Of a stretch of DNA of 64,000 nt, positions 24,830-32,381 are shown piece after piece; positions within the stretch are counted from its first letter, which is position 1; every line of letters starts with the position of its first letter. A program made the position numbers and the translations under genes. The stretch is from an uncultured Bacteroidota bacterium. GTDB lineage: Bacteria > Bacteroidota > Bacteroidia > Chitinophagales > Chitinophagaceae. Below the pieces are notes generated by a model that did not search any database, was not told the DNA's origin, and was given only the letters and a program-made list of their open reading frames with translations. The DNA is taken from the NCBI GenBank assembly GCA_903865435.1, contig CAIPJS010000092.1:21013-85012 (forward strand), in the 5' to 3' direction.

Positions 24830-25800
24830 ACCACCAATAAGCTACAGCCTCTTCTTTCACTGGCATCAACTCGGCCTATTACTTTAAAACTGCCATCAGC
24901 AAACACTTCACCTAAATCTTCTGTAGCAATAAAACTACAGCTATAGATATTCGCCAAGTCGATGACGTGCAATACGCCCCTACCTGTTTCTTTTAATGCC
25001 AATGGGTCTTCTTCATCTGCCACCAAAACTTTCATCCAAGCTGGGCATTTAAATAGCCCTTCTTTAATTGCATATGCTTGGCTGAGCAATTCAGTCATGC
25101 CATATTCTGATTGAATATTTTCAGTTCCTAAATTTCTAGATAAAACATCTTGCAATTCCTCCCTGGTCAATTCTGTTTTCCTTCCTTTCATTCCACCCGT
25201 TTCTAAAACTATCGTATGTCGTAATTTTTGCGGGTAGGCTTGTGCAAAATCGGTCAGGGCAAAACTTACTCCAATTAACCAAACGGGTTGTTGCTTAACT
25301 TCAAGTTTTTTTAGAGTGGCGTCAAGTTTATTAAAATCATCTAAATAAAACCCACTATCTGGATGCTTGGATGTTTTAATTAAATGATCCACCATATACA
25401 CCAAGGAAGAATGTTTGCGCTCCAAATAAGATGGCAACAAACCAAGTATACAATAATTACTAGGATTGCCGTAAAATAAATTAAAACAATTCAAAAAACT
25501 TTGCTCATATAAAAGGGTGTCTTGTACCCAATGTTTGCTTACCCTATCTTGTGTTGTCCCACTACTTTCAAATAAAGTACTGGGCTTAGGGCCAATAATA
25601 ATTTCTTGGGTCTTGTAAAATGAGATGGGCAAAAATGGGATAGAAGTTAAATGTTGCGCATCCGCTTTATTTAAATTGACCCACTGTTGATACACTTCAT
25701 TGTGTGCGGCTTGCCATTCAAATATCTTTTTACTTACCCTAAAGAAATCTTCCTTGGGTAAAGTCCATAAATCTTGGATAGCAATGGGTGGCTGGATCAC
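24826..25800 (-). CDS. LuxE/PaaK-like adenylate-forming acyltransferase
   Basis: A 324-residue protein of the LuxE / acyl-protein synthetase group. It carries the adenylate-forming motifs FESSGTT (residues 78-83), SEYGMTELLSQAY (231-243) and ATEDLGEV (292-299). A cysteine (Cys319) sits six residues from the C-terminus in RRGCSLLVV; in LuxE a C-terminal cysteine carries the acyl group, so this residue is a candidate nucleophile. LuxE activates fatty acids in bioluminescence, but no lux genes are here, so the substrate is unknown. It has its own -7 box and stands alone. Confidence 0.72.
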   Translation of the reverse strand: MIQPPIAIQDLWTLPKEDFFRVSKKIFEWQAAHNEVYQQWVNLNKADAQHLTSIPFLPISFYKTQEIIIGPKPSTLFESSGTTQDRVSKHWVQDTLLYEQSFLNCFNLFYGNPSNYCILGLLPSYLERKHSSLVYMVDHLIKTSKHPDSGFYLDDFNKLDATLKKLEVKQQPVWLIGVSFALTDFAQAYPQKLRHTIVLETGGMKGRKTELTREELQDVLSRNLGTENIQSEYGMTELLSQAYAIKEGLFKCPAWMKVLVADEEDPLALKETGRGVLHVIDLANIYSCSFIATEDLGEVFADGSFKVIGRVDASERRGCSLLVV

Positions 25801-25820
25801 ATTTAATTATTTATACATTG

Positions 25821-25828
25821 CAAAAGTA
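25821..25828 (-). promoter_or_regulatory. -7 promoter box of the LuxE-like gene
   Basis: TACTTTTG on the minus strand, an exact TAnnTTTG match, lies 20 bases before the ATG at 25800. Confidence 0.5.
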
Positions 25829-25921
25829 TTCAATATCTAGTCACAAAAAGCAGTTCCTTTTGACCTGGGTAAATAATGCCATAAAGTAGTATCTTGCATA
25901 AGACAATTATAAACAACACTT

Positions 25922-27049
25922 ATGGCAAAATCTATCGTTAAAAAACCTGCTACCAAAGCAAAAAAAGAATTGATTGGTGCAAACGCTTATCAATTTTTAA
26001 CCAAATATATTAACAACCCTTCACCCGTTGGTTTCGAAATCAGTGGCCAAAAAATTTGGTTAGATTACCTTACAAAATATGTAGACACTACTTTTACAGA
26101 CCCTTATGGAACAGCTGTGGGGGTCATCAACCCATCTGCACCATTTAAAGTGGTGATTGAAGCACATGCCGATGAAATTAGTTGGTTTGTGAATTACATC
26201 AACGATCAAGGTTTAATTCATTTAAAAAGAAATGGTGGTGTAGACCATCAAATTGCGCCTTCGATGCGTGTTTGGATTCATGGAAAAAAAGGTCCTGTAA
26301 AAGCGGTGTTTGGATGGCCTGCCATTCATACCCGTTTAAGCAATCCAGAACAAAAGGAACCGCAACCTAAAGTTGATAACCTTACTTTGGATTGTGGTGC
26401 AAGATCAAAAAAAGAAGTAGAAGCATTAGGCATCCATGTAGGCGCTGTGGTAACTTATCAAGAAGGCATGGATGAATTGGCACATGATTTCATCATTGGC
26501 CGTGCATTTGACAACAGAGTAGGTGGATTTATGATTGCAGAAGTTGCCCGTATGTTAAAAGAAAATAAAAAGAAATTGCCTTATGGCTTATACATTGTCA
26601 ATGCAGTTCAAGAAGAGATTGGATTGCGTGGTGCTGAGATGATTGCTAGAAGAATCAAACCCAATATTGCCATCATTACCGATGTGACGCATGATACACA
26701 TACGCCCATGATTAATAAAGCCATTGAAGGAGATATTCAATGTGGTAAAGGCCCTTCGTTAGCTTATGCCCCTGCCATACACAATAAATTATTGGCCATT
26801 GTAGAGGATACTGCAAAAGCAAAAAAAATTCCTGTACAATTTAGAACCTTAAGCAGAAGCACTGGCACCGATACAGATAGTTTTGCTTATGCCAATGATG
26901 GTTGCCCTTCGGTTTTAATTTCCATTCCCTTAAGATATATGCATACCACGGTAGAAATGATTCACAAAAAAGACATTGTAGACACCATTCAATTGATGTA
27001 TGAAACTTTATTGGCACTTTCTCCAAAGACCAATTTAAGTTACCTATAA
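25922..27049 (+). CDS. M42 family metallo-aminopeptidase
   Basis: A 375-residue M42 glutamyl/leucyl-type aminopeptidase (PepA/FrvX/TET group) with two metal ions. All expected ligands are visible: His82 and Asp84 in EAHADEISW, Asp197 in AFDNRVGG, Glu231-Glu232 in VQEEIGLRGA, Asp254 in ITDVTHD, and His341 in RYMHTTVEM. A basic N-terminal tail of ~18 residues (KSIVKKPATKAKKE) precedes the fold. It is the first gene of a three-gene operon: its stop overlaps the next ATG by one base (TAATG). The linkage to an amidotransferase and an ATP-grasp-like protein suggests it works on a peptide or amide made by them, or clears it. Confidence 0.88.
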   Translation: MAKSIVKKPATKAKKELIGANAYQFLTKYINNPSPVGFEISGQKIWLDYLTKYVDTTFTDPYGTAVGVINPSAPFKVVIEAHADEISWFVNYINDQGLIHLKRNGGVDHQIAPSMRVWIHGKKGPVKAVFGWPAIHTRLSNPEQKEPQPKVDNLTLDCGARSKKEVEALGIHVGAVVTYQEGMDELAHDFIIGRAFDNRVGGFMIAEVARMLKENKKKLPYGLYIVNAVQEEIGLRGAEMIARRIKPNIAIITDVTHDTHTPMINKAIEGDIQCGKGPSLAYAPAIHNKLLAIVEDTAKAKKIPVQFRTLSRSTGTDTDSFAYANDGCPSVLISIPLRYMHTTVEMIHKKDIVDTIQLMYETLLALSPKTNLSYL

Positions 27050-27843
27050 TGCTAAAGCCCAAATTGACCATTGCCATCATAGATATGTATGATGGAACTA
27101 CCAATGTGGGCATGGAATGTATTGTGAACATCCTAAAAAAATGGAGCGCCAAAAGAGATTTAAATATTGATTATCGCATTTTTAAATTAAGGGAGTCCAA
27201 CGAAATACCTGACAAAAGTTTTGATATTTATATTTCTTCGGGCGGTCCAGGCTCTCCTATTGATTCTGAAAATGCAACTTGGGATAAGTTATTTACACAA
27301 TGGTTGGAACAAATGATGCACTTGAACAAACCTGTATTTTTAATTTGTCATAGTTTTCAATTGGCTTGTAGACATTTTAATTTAGGCACCATTACTTTAA
27401 GAAAATCTAGACAAATTGGCGTATTACCCATACACCCTTTGTGTGCCGACTCAATTTTTAATGGATTGGATGAACCTTTTTATGCATTAGAGAGCAGATC
27501 CTATCAAATTACTGCCCCCAACGAAGAAGCCCTTTCTCATATAGGTGCTACGATAATTGCCCTTGAAAAAATAAGACCTCAGGTTCCATTAGAAAGAGCC
27601 ATTATGGGTATTCGATTTAATGAAAATATGATTGGCGTTCAATTTCACCCCGAGGGTGAGCCAGAAGCTTTACAAGTTTTTTTAAATGAGCCCGTTTTAA
27701 AAAGTAAAATCATTGAAGAATTTGGTATCGAAAAATGGGAGAAGACCATGACGCATTTGGATGATCCTTCAAAAATTCAAAAAACTTCAGAACATTTTAT
27801 TCCAAATTTTTTAGACGCAGCCATTTCATTTCAACAGCATTAA
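27049..27843 (+). CDS. Class I glutamine amidotransferase domain protein
   Basis: A 264-residue stand-alone GATase1 protein, of the type often auto-labelled GMP synthase. The triad is intact: Cys100 in FLICHSFQLA, His200 and Glu202 in IGVQFHPEGEPE. The oxyanion loop is SSGGPGSP (63-70). It should release ammonia from glutamine for an acceptor enzyme. The nucleophile elbow ICHSF departs from the common GICxGHQ form, so it is not an ordinary GuaA, PabA or CarA subunit, and no such synthase domain is fused or adjacent. The next gene, nine bases on, encodes an ATP-grasp-like protein that could be the synthase partner. Confidence 0.82.
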   Translation: MLKPKLTIAIIDMYDGTTNVGMECIVNILKKWSAKRDLNIDYRIFKLRESNEIPDKSFDIYISSGGPGSPIDSENATWDKLFTQWLEQMMHLNKPVFLICHSFQLACRHFNLGTITLRKSRQIGVLPIHPLCADSIFNGLDEPFYALESRSYQITAPNEEALSHIGATIIALEKIRPQVPLERAIMGIRFNENMIGVQFHPEGEPEALQVFLNEPVLKSKIIEEFGIEKWEKTMTHLDDPSKIQKTSEHFIPNFLDAAISFQQH

Positions 27844-27852
27844 GCATTTAAT

Positions 27853-29049
27853 ATGATTCCAAGTTTAAGACAAAAATTCAATGCTTCATTTACCCAGGAA
27901 AAATACCAAGACTATCTTTCTATTATAGAAAAAAGCTTCCCCAATTCCTTAGACTTTAGAATTGCCGAAACGCCTATTTTTATAGATACTGCATTTACAG
28001 TTACTATGCTTGAATTGGGCAATTATGTCAATCAACAAATTCTAGGTGCTGACTATAAAAAAAATACAGCGCCCTCCTTAGCAAATCAACCCTTCAGTCC
28101 AAACGAAACAGCGTATCCTAACTGCATCGTTATGGATTTTGCAATTGCTTTAGATGAAAAAAATAATTTTGTTCCTAAATTAATTGAACTCCAAGGATTC
28201 CCTTCTCTATTTGCTTTCGAAGTACTGCAAGAACAAGCTTTAGCCAATACGTATCATTTGCCAGATGATTTCAGTCCTTTTTTAAATGGCTATTCCCAAG
28301 CAAGCTATTTGGCACATTTGAAAAAAGTGATTTTGGGTACTAAAGGCGAACACACGGTATTGCTTGAATTGTTTCCGCATCAACAAAAAACCAGGATTGA
28401 TTTTTATTGTACTGAAAAATATTTGGGCATCCCCATCGTGTGCATCACTGAATTAATACAAAAAGGAAGAGAACTATTTTACATTAGCAATGGATCCCCC
28501 ATAAAAATAGAGCGTATATACAATAGAGTGGTGATGGATGAATTAAAAAAACAATCTAATGACATTCAAGAAAAAGGGAAAATATTATTAAGCGATTTAG
28601 AGGTGAGTTGGGTTACCCACCCCAATCATTTTTATAGAATAAGTAAATTTTTACTCCCTTTTTTGAATCACCCGCATATTCCAAAAACACAATTTGTTCA
28701 AGAATTAAAATCAATACCTGAAAATTTAAAAGATTATATTTTAAAACCTCTTTTTTCTTTTGCAGGGCAAGGTGTTATTATTGACATCCAACCTGGCGAT
28801 ATAGAAACATTAAAAAAATCGAAGCAATGGATTTTACAAGAAAAAGTACAATATGCCGAATGCATTGAAACCCCTTCTGGCCCAGCCAAAGCCGAAATTA
28901 GACTGTTTTATTTTTGGGATGAAACCAAACAAGCCTATATCGCTACTTTAAACTTAGCAAGATTAAGCAAAGGGAAAATGATAGGTGTAGATTTTAATAA
29001 AAATAAGCAATGGGTGGGCGGCAGTTTGGCTTATTTTGAAAAACTTTAA
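27853..29049 (+). CDS. Uncharacterised protein with ATP-grasp-like motifs
   Basis: I do not recognise a named family. The 398-residue product has no signal peptide and is probably cytoplasmic. Its last third has an ATP-grasp layout: YILKPLFSFAGQGV (295-308, with Lys298 and a glycine loop), QWILQEKVQY (325-334, nucleotide-binding Glu330), KAEIRLFYFWD (347-356, metal-ligand-like Glu348 and Arg350) and LSKGKMIGVDFNKN (371-384). The N-terminal half (LIELQGFPSLFAFEVLQ) resembles the substrate part of circularly permuted ATP-grasp ligases. With the amidotransferase upstream it may form an ATP-dependent amide ligase. Fold assignment is by motif reading only. Confidence 0.55.
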   Translation: MIPSLRQKFNASFTQEKYQDYLSIIEKSFPNSLDFRIAETPIFIDTAFTVTMLELGNYVNQQILGADYKKNTAPSLANQPFSPNETAYPNCIVMDFAIALDEKNNFVPKLIELQGFPSLFAFEVLQEQALANTYHLPDDFSPFLNGYSQASYLAHLKKVILGTKGEHTVLLELFPHQQKTRIDFYCTEKYLGIPIVCITELIQKGRELFYISNGSPIKIERIYNRVVMDELKKQSNDIQEKGKILLSDLEVSWVTHPNHFYRISKFLLPFLNHPHIPKTQFVQELKSIPENLKDYILKPLFSFAGQGVIIDIQPGDIETLKKSKQWILQEKVQYAECIETPSGPAKAEIRLFYFWDETKQAYIATLNLARLSKGKMIGVDFNKNKQWVGGSLAYFEKL

Positions 29050-29086
29050 TACAAATAACTTAGTGCCTAAAAAGAAACTAAAACAT

Positions 29087-29094
29087 TAGTTTTG
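29087..29094 (+). promoter_or_regulatory. -7 promoter box before the 29.1 kb outer-membrane protein gene
   Basis: TAGTTTTG is an exact TAnnTTTG match ending 17 bases before the ATG at 29112. Confidence 0.5.
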
Positions 29095-29111
29095 TAGTCA
29101 AAATAGCAAAT

Positions 29112-29888
29112 ATGGAATTTCATAAAAAAACAGTGCACCTTATTAATCTATTGCTTCTATGCGGTTGTATTTTAATTAGCCAAAGTTTATTGGCGCAGGA
29201 CGCAGGTGAAATTCAGGTATACGGTGCTGCTACAACGCCTAAGTACACTACGATGATTGAATTGCATACTAATTATACTTTTGCAGGTCCGAAATTTAAC
29301 ACCAATTACCACCCATTTTTACAAACATTAGAGGTGACAACTGGCCTTTCAAAAGACGCCGAATTGGGCTTTTATATTTTTACCTATAACCTGAATGGAA
29401 AATTACAATACACAGGTTCGCATATTCGACCAAGAATTAAAGCCCCTGAAGAGTGGAGCTGGCCAGTAGGTGTAAGTTTATCCACGGAACTTGGATTTGA
29501 TAAAGACCCCTTAAGCAATGAATTGGATTGGGGCGCAGAAATCAGACCCATTTTTGACAAAACCATTGGAGATCATTATTGGTCTTTCAATCCAAGCATG
29601 GGTGTTTCTTTTACCAATAAAGAAACCTTGTTTGAGCCAAATTTTAAATACGCTTATGCAAGTTCCCCAAAAGCCAATATTGGATTTGAATATTATGGCA
29701 ATACCGGAAAATTATTCAGCCCTTATAAATTACCCAATCAAGAACATCAATTGTATTTGGTACTAGATCTATTCTTACACCCAATGTATGAATTTAATTT
29801 TGGCATAGGCAAAGGGCTAACAGAAAGTTCGAATGACCTAAATGTAAAATGTTATGTGGGGAGAAGGATTAATTGGACCCACAAATAA
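29112..29888 (+). CDS. Putative outer-membrane beta-barrel protein, unknown function
   Basis: A 258-residue exported protein; no family recognised with confidence. The signal peptide ends near LLAQDAG (residue ~29). The mature part alternates polar and aromatic residues in strand-like runs (TTMIELHTNYTFAG, DAELGFYIFTYNLNG, PVGVSLSTELGFD, WSFNPSMGVSF, NIGFEYYGNTGKLF, YEFNFGIGKGL), as in small outer-membrane barrels or MetA-pathway-like phenol-degradation barrels. It reads toward, and ends two bases from, another barrel-like gene on the opposite strand. Confidence 0.55.
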   Translation: MEFHKKTVHLINLLLLCGCILISQSLLAQDAGEIQVYGAATTPKYTTMIELHTNYTFAGPKFNTNYHPFLQTLEVTTGLSKDAELGFYIFTYNLNGKLQYTGSHIRPRIKAPEEWSWPVGVSLSTELGFDKDPLSNELDWGAEIRPIFDKTIGDHYWSFNPSMGVSFTNKETLFEPNFKYAYASSPKANIGFEYYGNTGKLFSPYKLPNQEHQLYLVLDLFLHPMYEFNFGIGKGLTESSNDLNVKCYVGRRINWTHK

Positions 29889-29890
29889 AC

Positions 29891-30691
29891 CTAAGATTTT
29901 TTCTTGTGTTTGGGTAAGGCGTTAAAAAAAAGACAATCCCAACTCAGTGCAGCTGTATGCGTTGTTAATCTATTGCTTTCATTAATCAAAGGCAATTGAT
30001 AACTTATATTTACTTTGGATTGACTATTGAAAATAAACTGAATGGCCGGTGCTACATCTAAATAATGCGCTTTATCTGAAAATAAGGTTTGCCCAATCAA
30101 TTCTATATAAAAGTTTACATTGGTTTGACCATAAGAGGTATACTTTTTTGGATACAACAAGAGTCCATTGGAAAAACTGTATTGAAAGCCTGCTTGCCCG
30201 TTTGCAGCCAAAGCATCTTGTTTTACCAAAGCCCCAATGGTTAAAGAACTAGCCCATTTGTGTTTTAATTGCGTAATAATTAACCCAGAATGAAGAACAG
30301 ATTCTTGTCCCTCTAATAAAATTGAGTTGGTATGTATTGCATTGGAAGCGGCATATATGGCTCTGAAAAATAAAGCCATTCTTAGGTGTTCATAGACAGC
30401 ATCTTTACTATAAAAACGATATTGGGTATACCATTCCCAAGATTTATAATTGGTACCCAAATGGGTCATCCAATTCTTGGACAAACTAAATTCCAATTGG
30501 GTTTTAAAATTATTATCATTTTCTTTGCCAGTCATGGTAGCATAGGATTGCTTAATCATAATCGACCTGGCTGGCATGATACTGGCAGGTTCTGCATTGA
30601 CAAACAACTCCTGCGCTTTTATATCTTTGAATTGAAATAAAGATGTGCATAAAAGCAAAATATAAAAAGCTACTTTTTTTATACGTCTCAT
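29891..30691 (-). CDS. Putative outer-membrane/periplasmic barrel protein next to metal genes
   Basis: A 266-residue exported protein with a signal peptide ending near IKAQE (residue ~27). The body has barrel-like strands (IMIKQSYATMTG, KTQLEFSLSKNWMTHLGTNY, WEWYTQYRFYS, GFQYSFSNGLLLYP) and a basic end (KHKKKS). I do not know the family. It is last in a minus-strand run with two HMA-domain proteins and an HYC_CC_PP protein, so a link to metal handling is possible but inferred from context only. Confidence 0.5.
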   Translation of the reverse strand: MRRIKKVAFYILLLCTSLFQFKDIKAQELFVNAEPASIMPARSIMIKQSYATMTGKENDNNFKTQLEFSLSKNWMTHLGTNYKSWEWYTQYRFYSKDAVYEHLRMALFFRAIYAASNAIHTNSILLEGQESVLHSGLIITQLKHKWASSLTIGALVKQDALAANGQAGFQYSFSNGLLLYPKKYTSYGQTNVNFYIELIGQTLFSDKAHYLDVAPAIQFIFNSQSKVNISYQLPLINESNRLTTHTAALSWDCLFFNALPKHKKKS

Positions 30692-30701
30692 GAAATGATG
30701 A

Positions 30702-30728
30702 TATACAAAACAATAAAATTTTTGTATA
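30702..30728. repeat. AT-rich inverted repeat between HMA and barrel genes
   Basis: TATACAAAA (30702-30710) and TTTTGTATA (30720-30728) are perfect 9-bp arms around a 9-base loop. No clear T run follows on the minus strand, so it is a possible operator or weak terminator. Confidence 0.35.
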
Positions 30729-30734
30729 CTTTAA

Positions 30735-31181
30735 TTAAAATTTTAAATAATAAAACCCAGCTGTTGGCAGTATCTCTTTATTGACTATTGTAACTTTTTG
30801 AGGTTGCGCTATATCTTTTACGTTCGATAATTTCCATTTAAATTGATAACCCGATAAAACAACTACTTCTTCATCGATTGCTTTACGCTTAGGAAAATTT
30901 GCTGTCATTTGCATGGTTTCAATAGCAAATCCAGCATCATATACAGCTTCTCTAATTTGCTCTATTTTAACTTGCTCAGGTGATTTAAAGGTTAAAATAT
31001 AACTTGACTTTTCAATATCTACTTTCACATCTGCTACGAAATCTAATTGAGACAATGACTTGAAAATGGCTTTGGAACACATTGAACAAGTAAGCCCACT
31101 GGCCACCAGTTCAACCGACTGCACCTGCGCAGTGGCACTTAAACTTAAAAAGAAAAAAATAAGTATTGCAAAATATTTCAT
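30735..31181 (-). CDS. Secreted heavy-metal-associated (HMA) domain protein
   Basis: A 148-residue exported protein. The signal peptide ends at SLSATAQ (residue ~19). An HMA ferredoxin-like fold follows: SGLTCSMCSKAIFKSL, with the metal-binding pair Cys32 and Cys35, then VDIEKSSYILTF and IREAVYDAGFAIE. A C-terminal extension of ~60 residues (FKWKLSNVKDIAQPQKVTIV) has no match I recognise. HMA domains bind Cu(I), Hg(II), Zn(II) or similar ions. Start: ATG at 31181 begins the signal peptide; the longer frame from 31223 would bury it. Confidence 0.78.
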   Translation of the reverse strand: MKYFAILIFFFLSLSATAQVQSVELVASGLTCSMCSKAIFKSLSQLDFVADVKVDIEKSSYILTFKSPEQVKIEQIREAVYDAGFAIETMQMTANFPKRKAIDEEVVVLSGYQFKWKLSNVKDIAQPQKVTIVNKEILPTAGFYYLKF

Positions 31182-31331
31182 TGAATATGGTTTAAATTTA
31201 TTTTTTGAAAGCTCCATCCCCATTTAGTGAGCGGAAATAGGACAATCAAATAAAGGAAAAATTAAATCATCACCAGCTATTTCATTCAAACGTAAATAAA
31301 ATAACCAATGATGATTTTATAATCTTAGCAA

Positions 31332-31814
31332 TTATTTACAACAAGCCCCATCTTTACAACATTTGGCATCTTTTTTACAACAAGCCATTTCTTTGTTGTC
31401 GCTAGACATTCCTTTTTTGCAGGCTACTCCATCTGCGCAGCAAATTGCGCCTGGCTTACAACAGCTGGCATTCTCAGCAACAGCAGTTTTACTCGTTCTA
31501 TCGTATTGACAACACTGATCCAATTTATTATAAGCAATAGTACTGGCCACTTTATGCTCTGTATCATAACCAGCTGCTGCTACCGCATCTTCAATTTTAT
31601 CAGTTGAAGTTTTATTGGCATCGAATGTTACTTTTAAAACTTTAGCCACTTTATCCCAATCCGCACTTGCCGCACCCGCATTTTTAGCCGCTTTCTCAAT
31701 ATGTCCTTTACACATCGCACAATTGCCTGCCACTTTTATTTGACTTGTATTTTGTGCTTGTAATAAAAAAGTAGAGATGAACATGCATCCCACTAATAAT
31801 ATAAAATTTTTCAT
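31332..31814 (-). CDS. HMA-domain protein with cysteine-rich C-terminal tail
   Basis: A 160-residue exported protein: a signal peptide to about LLQAQ, then an HMA domain with Cys32/Cys35 in VAGNCAMCKGHIEKAA and AVAAAGYDTEHKVAS. A CCQYDR element (Cys101-102) is frequent after HMA domains of Bacteroidota. From residue 115 the tail holds five Cys-Cys pairs or near pairs (118-119, 125-126, 145-146, 152-153, 158-159) plus Cys132, rich in Lys and Asp, metallothionein-like. It probably sequesters soft metals such as copper. Start: ATG at 31814. Confidence 0.78.
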   Translation of the reverse strand: MKNFILLVGCMFISTFLLQAQNTSQIKVAGNCAMCKGHIEKAAKNAGAASADWDKVAKVLKVTFDANKTSTDKIEDAVAAAGYDTEHKVASTIAYNKLDQCCQYDRTSKTAVAENASCCKPGAICCADGVACKKGMSSDNKEMACCKKDAKCCKDGACCK

Positions 31815-31931
31815 TATGTAATTTTTAATAATTTTTGAATCATATCCCTCCATAGCAATGTCTAATCATTTTAGACGCATTACTATTTAGCACAATAAGC
31901 CATATAGCTTTTGCACTTAGATGCTAATAAA

Positions 31932-32288
31932 TCAAATTAAATAAACGCAGATGAATTCGTAGATGGGATGCCCTGTGTCAATTATAGACTTTTTTAAAAC
32001 AAGCGTCTTTCTGTTCAATACCAATTCAGTAATTGAATTATTTATATAAGTAGTCTTTTCAATACTAAGATTTATTTTCTTAGTAATTGTGTTATTACTT
32101 ACTTGAAACTGATGATTGTCTTGAGACTTTAAATAAGTGGTCTTTGTGGTACAACAAAGATCTTTTTTGGCAGGCTTACCGCATTTGCATGTTTTTACCT
32201 TACCTGCACAAGCATGTGAAGTTACTGTTGCTCCAATGCTAGAAACGGTATATAATAAAAATAAAAATATAGTAAGCACCTTTTTCAT
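31932..32288 (-). CDS. HYC_CC_PP family exported protein
   Basis: A 118-residue protein with a signal peptide (MKKVLTIFLFLLYTVSSIGA). The mature N-terminus has HAC (25-27), CKCGK (34-38) and CC (45-46), a variant of the HYC...CC pattern of the HYC_CC_PP family. In that family a PP motif usually follows; here I see none in the remaining ~70 residues (QVSNNTITKKINLSIEKTTY), so the protein is divergent. The family often sits next to HMA proteins, as here. Function is unknown; metal binding by the cysteines is plausible. Confidence 0.62.
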   Translation of the reverse strand: MKKVLTIFLFLLYTVSSIGATVTSHACAGKVKTCKCGKPAKKDLCCTTKTTYLKSQDNHQFQVSNNTITKKINLSIEKTTYINNSITELVLNRKTLVLKKSIIDTGHPIYEFICVYLI

Positions 32289-32381
32289 TACTTAAAAGGT
32301 ACTCACTAATTTGAATAAATCGAAAATTTTCTGTTAAAATGGAGCCTACTTTCATTAGCCAAAGCAATGACCCAAGTTCGC

